This document shows positions 56,333-64,000 of a DNA stretch of 64,000 bases, in pieces. The stretch covers positions 1,488,001-1,552,000 of the forward strand of contig RCSZ01000015.1 in the NCBI GenBank assembly GCA_014898425.1, written 5' to 3'. Positions within the stretch are counted from its first letter, which is position 1. Each line of letters opens with the position of its first letter. This DNA comes from Botryotinia globosa. Its lineage: Eukaryota > Ascomycota > Leotiomycetes > Helotiales > Sclerotiniaceae. The position numbers and the translations under genes were made by a program. The notes under the pieces were generated by a model. The model saw nothing but the letters and a program-made list of their open reading frames with translations, did no database searches and was not told where the DNA came from.

Positions 56333-57461
56333 ATTGACTAACCTCTTGATATGGCACTATTCTTGATCAACCTCTTATGATATGACACTCTTGAGTGGTA
56401 AGCTTACTACTGCAATTTGCTTGATTTTGAGTGCGCGTTTGAATATTTCAGTCAATAGGAAACTAAAGTATTCATCTATTGAAATAAATTACGGGAGACA
56501 TGAGAGAATTTGTCATTGGATAGACGGTCTGTTCTGTCCTTGTACAGGCTCTACCTATACAATGTAAGTTCGGTTCTTCATTCATCAAGATTTGAGAGAA
56601 CAAGCGAAACAATGTTGAAGGACAAATCAAATACACGATATTAATAGACTACAACAAAGAATATCTATGTTGCCTTGTTTGTCAACAAAGCCTTTGTATT
56701 AAGCGTCCATTCTGACTTATCTTCGTCGCCGCAAGGCTAACCATGAGCTGATGAGCTGTCGAGTTCAGCCATCTTCAAAGCCAATAAAGATGTTGTGTGT
56801 GTTATTGTCATTTTAGCAACGTCTATGAATCAAGTGATTAGTCTCCCTTTCAAGATGGAGCCTCAATGTGTACATGGACGAGCATTATCTTTTATAAGGG
56901 CTCCTCGACGTCGAAGCTGTTTGCTTGTTCATCTGCTTTGAAACCGATGATGATTCCAAAGCGGTCATAATTCCGTAAAAGCACGTGCCGGGAAATTTCC
57001 GTCGCATGGATCTCTCGAACAACCCAACCCCGCATTTCCCCGCATTTTCCCCGCGAAGTTAGTTTCCTTCGTACTCTTGTTACACTTTACTTGGAGGAGT
57101 AAAAATCAATGATTGGCAATTGAGCCGGGTACGAGAGCGGAATGATTGCGCAGATACATGCTCACCTGCCTTGACCTTGCTCATTAGATGAATCTCAATG
57201 ACTTCTGATGATTCTCATGTATCAGGCTATCAGCACTAGAATGATTTGTTATGGCATAAGATCTACGAAGAGATGACCAAGCCAATGCACAGCCTTGAAT
57301 CCACATGGATGGCTGTACTTATTATTACTCCTCATGACTTTTCATTGGCCGAAAGGGCTGAGCGGGTGATATTACATGCATGGTGATGACTTAGTACACT
57401 GCTGAAGAATGGATCAAATTGAAGATCATTAATTCTATCAAGGCAAGTATTATATATTAGC
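56333..57461. other. Intergenic region leading to the AT-rich block
   Basis: Balanced composition, no supported gene. Ends at an abrupt drop in GC content near 57440. Confidence 0.5.
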
Positions 57462-60060
57462 TAAGTAGGATACCCCATTTTTGGGCCACCTTTTTATATC
57501 AAATTCTTTTTTCGTGTATTAATATTTTTATTAATATTCTTATTAATTGTCAGCGCAGGACACGGTTCGGGTAGTCAGCTGGATAACCTCGGAAGTACTA
57601 AAAGTCAATCCCTTGACAACTCCTGGAAAGTTGATATTAGTAAAATCTAATCCTAGGATTATCAGCTTAATTTATAATAAGTTTATAATCAATAATACTA
57701 TAAAAAGAATTATAAATAGAATTATAATATTAAAATCTTAAAAAAGTAATATAAATAGTTGGATATACTTTGGATAAATTAAAATATAAAATTAATTTCA
57801 AATAGAATTTAATATACTTTTTTATATAATCTTTTATTAAAATTATTAAATTCTTTTTAATATATTCTTTTATTAAAATTATTAAATTCTTTTTAATATA
57901 TTCTTTATTATTAAATCTTAATATCTGAATTTTATTTTTATTTTAATAAAAGAAATAATTAATATAATAGAAAGATAAATATAGTTCTATATTATAAATA
58001 TCTTTTTAGAAGATTTTCTTTTAAATCTAAAAACTAATATTCTTTAAAAATTAGAAAGGTAGAAATAGAAATTTCTTTGTATTATTGAAATCTATAAAAA
58101 AAAATACAAATTAATTTTTGATTTGAATTAAGCTCCCACCTATTTATAATATAGGAATAAAAAAAATGGAAAGAAAAAGAAAAAGAAATTAAATTAAAAA
58201 AGAAATTATATATTAATATTTTTTAAAAAGTATTTTAGAGAGTTAATGAAAGAAACTCTAAAAGTTTTTTAAAAATTATAATTGAAGGTTTACCTCCTTA
58301 ATATTCTTATCGCCTGCAAGGTATTAGTATTATATATATACAAAAAATAAGAACTCTCGCTTAATGAAACCCAATTCAAACAATCTGATTAACTTGACTT
58401 TCTTAATATTATAACTATAATATAGATTCTTAAGATTTTTCAACAAAATTATCTAAATTCATTGAATAAAAAGAAAACAAAAATGATAATTATATAAAAA
58501 AAACTAAAAGCTTTAAAATAATATAATTTTTATAATACTAGTTTCAAAATTAAAGGTTTTCTAAAAGATTAAAGTTTAAATGGTATAAATATAGCTAAAG
58601 CTTATATAATCAATTGAAAAAAGTTTATATCGAATGTAATAGATCTAATGTTAATAAAAATTATTTTCATATTATAATTTTCATGGTTCAATGATATAAT
58701 TAATGATTTGAAGTAATATAACCCACTAAAATCTAAATAAAATTAAAAAATCTGAATAAAAAAAGTAAACCGACTTCGCCTGCAAGCTTTCAATAAAATT
58801 TCTTTTTTTAGATTTTTATAATTATAAATATAATTATATAATACTTTCTCAAAAAGCAAGAGGTCCGGGGGCTCGCAGGCCCTTGGTAATATATTTGAAA
58901 TTATATTATTAATCTATAAAAACAAATCCTATAGAGTTTCATGAATAATTATATTTATTGAAGGAATATTAATTAAACAATAGATTGATATTAACACTTA
59001 AATTAGAAATTATTATTCTAATTTAAACAGAATTTTTAGGATTTCTATATAATTTAATTCAAATTCTTTAGATTAAATAATAAAAAATATTTTTTAAATA
59101 ATTCGAATTTTAATAAGAGTAAAAAAATATATAGAAAGATATTATTATTTTAATTAAATATAAAAATAAATTTAAAAAATTCTAATATTTATTCAATTAA
59201 ACAAATTCACTTAGAAACTCAAATTTGTATTAAAAAATAAAATAATAAAAGTTATTAATCTTTTGAAAATTATTAAAGAAATTATAATATTAATTAACTA
59301 ATTTGAATATAGTTAGAAAAATTATAAAAAGAATTAGAAATATATTGAATAATATTTAATAGTATTTAACATAATTATTTTTCAAATTAATTTTTATAAA
59401 ATATTACTCTATTAAAACAAATCTAAATAATTTCAGATACAATAATTTTTTAATAAAAATTCGGAACAATTTTAAGAATTATTTATTTTATCTTTTATAT
59501 AGGAACAAAGGGTATATTATTATAAATAATATTAATATTAATAAAAAGTAAATTAGTATAATAGAAATTTAAAAGAATAGCCGAATAAATAAAAAATCGA
59601 AAAATGGAACAAATCAATAAACAATACTAGTTTTATTGATTTTAATAAATAATAAATAATAATATAATATTAAATTTTAAATAGGATATAAAAGATTTAG
59701 TATTATAAAAAGAATATTATAAATTTATTTATAAACTTAAATATTATTAATAAAAGAATTATAAAGTAATATAAATTTGAAAGTATAGGAAAACAATTGT
59801 ATATAATTAAAAGCATTATTAAAAAAGAAATTACAATATATAAGAAATATATTATTTCAATATAAATATTTGATTTAGAAAATATTAAGTAGAATTTCTA
59901 TATTATAATATATAACTATTAGAATATTGGATAGAAATTTGTTTCTAAATTATTGTTTTTGAAAAAAATAGAAAGAGATATATATTAATAGAATTAGAAT
60001 TAATAGAATTATATTATTAAAATAAAATTAAATATATTAATATAAAAAGAATTTGGGTAA

Positions 60061-60327
60061 TATCACGGAGGAATAGCTACATTGATTGGACACATTTGAT
60101 CACTTGGTTGATATGTATAAAGATAATAAATTAGATTGATTTGAGGTGTGATTATAAGGATTATACCTGCTTTATATATTTTGATCAAATTATGGAATAA
60201 CCTAATTAGATATTAGGGTTTACAAATATAAATAATAAAGATCTATATTGTAATCATGATAATAGTGCTCTGAGGGAGTGCTTTGTTTAGTTATATATTG
60301 TTATATGAGACAGTGAATTCCGTGATA
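60061..60327 (+). mobile_element. Solo LTR, 267 bp, with target-site duplication
   Basis: The ends are tatcacgga..tccgtgata, a 9-bp inverted terminus that reads TGTCACGGA..TCCGTGACA if RIP changes are reversed. Flanking pentamers are ggtaa (60056-60060) and gataa (60328-60332), one G/A difference, as expected for a mutated 5-bp target-site duplication. The interior keeps a higher GC content than its surroundings and includes a TATA-like run and aataaag. No partner LTR is visible nearby. Confidence 0.65.
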
Positions 60328-60650
60328 GATAAATAATTCTAAAAGAATCTGAAAGTATTTCAATAATAATAATAAAATTATTATAAAATAATTAGGTATA
60401 TATTTAATCCTTTTTTAAATATTAATATCTTTGAAATTAATAAGCATATATTTATTAAACAAATAATAGGATTTTTAAAATAAAAAGTAAGATGATTGAA
60501 ATTCTAAAAAGAATTAGGATTTTAATAATATATTTGATAATAAAAACAAATACTTTAATTGAAATTAAGGAATTTATTTTTATAATTATTATAATTAAAA
60601 AACCATTATTTCTTTTTTTCCATAAACTATTAAAACTATAATTAGTAGTA

Positions 60651-63600
60651 TTAAGAGAATATCTAGAAATAGTTTTAGAGAAAGGTTGAATTTAATACTT
60701 AATTAATTTGGTAAAAACTTCTATTTTATTTATATTGAAGAGAAACAGATCTCTATAATTATATATAGATTTTAAAGAATTAAATAAGATTATAATTAAA
60801 AATCAATATTTATTTTTATTGATTAATAAGATTTTAAATCAATTGATAAATATTAAAGTATTTATAAATTTAATATAAGCGATATATATTATTAAATTTA
60901 AATTAAATTTAGAAATGAATAGGAAATAGTTTTTTGAATTAAATAAAAATTGTTTGAATATTATATTATATTATTTCAATTAATAAATATTTTAATAATT
61001 TTACAATTTTATATTAATTGGGTATTAATTAGTTTCTTAAATAATTTTATAGTAATATGTTTAGATAATATCTTAATATATTTTAAAAAGCAAGAAAACT
61101 ATAAGGGGTCTATATGTTGGGTTATAAATTTAATTTTATAAAAATAGTTTTTTCAGAATTTATTATAATTATAGAAAAATTAATAAGAAACTTATATCAA
61201 ATCTAAATTATTACGGAATAATCTATATCTCAGATTTTCAAAAAAATCTAAGTTTTTTTGGAATTTGTAAATTTATATAGAAGATTTGTATATAAATATT
61301 TTTGGATTATATTTGGATTAATTAATATATTAATAGATATATAGTAAGGAAGAAAGTTAGAGTTATTTGAATTAATTATTATTGTATTAATTGGTTTTAT
61401 AATCTTAAAGAAAAAGGTTCCAAAAACCCTAATATTATAAATAAAAATGAATATTTTAAAAAAAACTCTAGAGAAAATGATATTATAATAATATAATTCT
61501 AAAGAAAATAGTATTTAAATATATTAATATCTAATAGTATTTTGATTAAAAAAGATATAGTTAATAAAATTTTGATATATAATCTATAATTAGGAATCAT
61601 TAACAATAATAAAATATTATAAGAAATAAACAAGATATTTGGAAGAAGTTTGGTTTATTATTAAAATGATTATGAGTTGTAACAACTTTAAGTACTTTAT
61701 TATAATATAATAATTGAATCAAAATAGATAAGATATATTATATATTTACTATAATATAATTTTAATATTTATGATTAGAAAAGTTATATTAATTATATAA
61801 ATAGATTTAATAAAAGATTAGATTATATAAATAATAATAAAAATGAAAATATAATATAGTTTCTAATATTTTTTAAAATAAATAAAAGGAAATCTAATAT
61901 TTCGAATTATTAATTAAATAAAAAGTCTATTTGATAAAAATTTAGAAATAATAAAATTCATTAGAATAATAGTTCAATAAATTTTGAATGGGGTTATTAA
62001 TTATTGTCACGTGCACGGAAACAATCAGTAGAAGTTGTAAACTTTACTACTAAGCTATATATATAATCTGGTCAAAAGATATAGTATTAGGGATTGAAGT
62101 CCTGATAGTTTATTACTATATATATATTCTAATAGAGCTCCCCTTTTTTATTCTTTTTGTTTCGAAAAGATTAATTATAGAGAATATTTATTTATATAGT
62201 TAATTATATAATATATAATATAATAATTGTATTAATTATATTCTCATTATTAAAAACAATTATTAATGAATTCAAAATATCTAATTATTAAGTAGATATA
62301 TTCTCGCTTTTGATCTACTTTTTATTAAAAAAATCTATTCCTAATCAAACAAGCCTAAATCAGAGATCTCAGAATTATATCCATTTAATTTAATTCCTGA
62401 TATTCTATTATATGTACAAAAACAATCAATAGAAGTTATAAGTTTTACTACTAAACCACACATACAATCTAGCCAAAAGATATAATATCAGGGATTGAAG
62501 TCCTGACAGCTTACTACTATATATTTATCCTAACAATTATATAAAAGATTAAATTAAAAAATTTGAATTTAAAGGAACTATTAGTAATAATATAGAAACA
62601 AAATAAAAGTATATTAATATTATAACTCATTTCAATTATTTATAAGAAGTAAAGAATTAATAATTTGAGATTATATTAATTATAATTTATAAGATTTAGT
62701 ATATAATATTCTTATTATATTAAAAATGTAAACAATGAAATAATTATAATAATTATAATAATTACTTAAAAAATTAATATAAAATTATTAATAGAAATTG
62801 TTAATAGAAATTATTAATAGAAATTATTAATAGAAATTATTCAAATTAAAGTAGATATAAATATTTAAAAGAAATGCATTTAGTATCACTATATTATATA
62901 AAAATATTTTGATTTTAATTTTTAAAAATTTAATAGTAAAAAAAGAATCATTGTGATTATATTATAATAATTTATTGATGGGGTATTTTAAAAAAGATAA
63001 AATAATAGATTCATTAAAAAGAAATTATATATAAAACAATCTAAAGAAAAATATTATAATATATATAATCAAATGTAATTCATATTAAAAGAATAAATTT
63101 AGATAATATAGATTATATGAAAAGTTAAATAATTTATTATAATTAATCTAACTATAAATTGAGATTTTAATAGATTTTATAATTAATTTATTATTTATAA
63201 AAAATGATAAGAATAGTAAATAACTTTTTAATAATATATTTATAATAATAAATATATTTACAAAAATAACTTACTATATATTATATTATAAAATAATTGA
63301 TATAATAGTAATGAAATTTTTATTATAATTCGAAATATTTTCAGAAAGGAGAATTCCTGAAAATATTATTTTTATTAATGATTTCGAATCAATTTTCTAT
63401 TTTTGTTTGAAAATAAGATATTACTTTAATATTGTATTTTATTTATAAATAGATAAACAAGCAAAAAGACAAAATCAGATACTAAAGAATTATTTTAAAA
63501 CATATATAGAAATAGAATAGGGGAAGTAAAATATCAAGCTATTTATAATCAAATCTATTTATAATAATCTAATATATATTAATTTAAACTATTTTTTATT

Positions 63601-63890
63601 TTATTTATATTATAAATATAATCCAAAACTATTTTGAAATTCTAAGGTTATAGATTCATTAGAAGAAATATTAAATATCAAATGAAAGATTGAAGAATTA
63701 AAAAAATTCTAAAAGAATTTTGAGGATATATAAATAAAGGTATGGAAAAAGCAATAAAGATATTATAATAAAAAATATAAATAAATATATTTCGTTATAA
63801 GAAATAAATTGAGTAATATTTATATTAATTATATCAATAAATTAAAAGAAATTAGAAAAAGAAATAGAATAATATATAAACTTTATATCT
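60651..63890 (+). mobile_element. RIP-decayed Ty3/gypsy polymerase remnant
   Basis: Reverse-transcriptase blocks remain readable despite stops. From 60651 come LREYLEIVLEKG, LYIDFKELNKIIIKNQY and INKILNQLINIKVFINL. After a one-base frame shift near 60940, FEYYIILFQL..LQFYINWVL and CLDNILIYFKK follow, the decayed YLDDILIY active-site region. Integrase sequence resumes at 63332 in a single frame to about 63810: IFSERRIPENIIFINDFES, DKQAKRQNQILKNYF (from DGQxERxNQ), YYKYNPKLF and KKQ-RYYNKKYK. Its interrupting stops are all explainable by C-to-T changes at CAA, CAG or CGA. The ~1.7 kb between, after subtracting the nested element at 62005, suits RNase H and the integrase N-terminus. Confidence 0.8.
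62005..62535 (+). mobile_element. 531-bp LTR element (TRIM-like) nested in the gypsy remnant
   Basis: Two 130-bp LTRs, 62005-62134 and 62406-62535, are the same length and differ mostly by transitions; the first begins TGTCACGTGCACGG and the second ends CCTAACA. The element is flanked by identical pentamers ATTAT at 62000-62004 and 62536-62540, a perfect target-site duplication. The 271-bp interior has no coding capacity. It interrupts the gypsy polymerase between reverse transcriptase and integrase, so it inserted later than the gypsy element. Confidence 0.78.
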
Positions 63891-63924
63891 AAAAAAAAAA
63901 AAAATAATAATAAAGAAAAGATAT

Positions 63925-64000
63925 TAAATCAACCACCCTACTTTCAAATCACCCTTATTTCGAACTACTCTTTTATACCAAAAATCAATTTTTTAACCTA
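63925..64000 (+). mobile_element. Left end of a second fold-back/TIR element, truncated by the window
   Basis: Starts TAAATCAACCACCCTACTTTC and continues with accctta, cttttatacc and atcaattttttaaccta. It matches the outer ~75 bp of the element at 12578 almost entirely through transitions. It lies just after the gypsy integrase frame, so it probably inserted into the gypsy element. The rest lies beyond the window. Confidence 0.7.

Larger units (their letters stand above)
57462..64000. other. AT-rich block of nested decayed transposable elements
   Basis: The block begins with a terminal-inverted-repeat-like end (taagtaggataccccatttt then gggccacctttttatat), related to the ends at 12578 and 63925. 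A less decayed stretch at 57547-57665 opens a 64-codon frame with no recognised domain. Small GC patches at about 58305-58320 and 58770-58880 interrupt the AT sequence. No intact gene; stops occur in every frame. Confidence 0.65.

Overview
This is nuclear DNA from a filamentous ascomycete. Genes carry short spliceosomal introns (49-160 nt) with GTAAGT/GTATGT-type donors and CTAAC-like branch points. Gene-bearing DNA of ordinary composition alternates with very AT-rich blocks, and the degenerate copies there differ mainly by C-to-T and G-to-A changes, as expected from RIP (repeat-induced point mutation). A tandem 2EXR-type gene family and the overall gene style suggest Leotiomycetes (Sclerotiniaceae-like), but that placement is inference. 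All exon joins below were worked out by eye from frame continuity and splice consensus.

Layout. 0-6.4 kb: an intact hexapeptide-repeat (left-handed beta-helix) gene, a decayed second hexapeptide-repeat gene with three in-frame stops, a short-chain dehydrogenase gene broken by frameshifts, and thymidylate synthase. 6.4-14.2 kb: an AT-rich block with no intact gene. It holds short LTR-flanked elements, a tandem duplication and an 829-bp fold-back element. 14.3-30.1 kb: housekeeping and regulatory genes, namely a zinc-finger protein of unknown role, the polarity scaffold BEM1, a SAC3/THP3-like PCI protein divergent from the ESCRT-II subunit VPS36, and two small cysteine-containing proteins. 31-39.8 kb: four related 2EXR-family genes, two of which are a clear segmental duplication. 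40.4-41.6 kb: a Vrg4-like nucleotide-sugar transporter that lacks the usual substrate motifs. 42.8-50.0 kb: a compact biotin cluster of biotin synthase, KAPA synthase and a fused dethiobiotin synthetase/DAPA aminotransferase. 50.9-56.3 kb: a nonsense-bearing gene relic, a RING plus NF-X1-like membrane protein, and an amidoligase-family protein. 57.4-64.0 kb: a second AT-rich block with a RIP-decayed Ty3/gypsy polymerase, a nested 531-bp LTR element with target-site duplication, a solo LTR with near-perfect target-site duplication, and a terminal-inverted-repeat end that runs off the window.

How the genes work together. The biotin cluster holds the four activities from pimeloyl-CoA to biotin (KAPA synthase, DAPA aminotransferase, dethiobiotin synthetase, biotin synthase). 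KAPA synthase and the fusion gene share a 442-bp divergent promoter. SAC3-like and VPS36 share a ~500-bp divergent promoter. The other genes look functionally independent. The least understood items are the 2EXR family, the amidoligase, the RING/NF-X1 membrane protein and the very short LTR elements.
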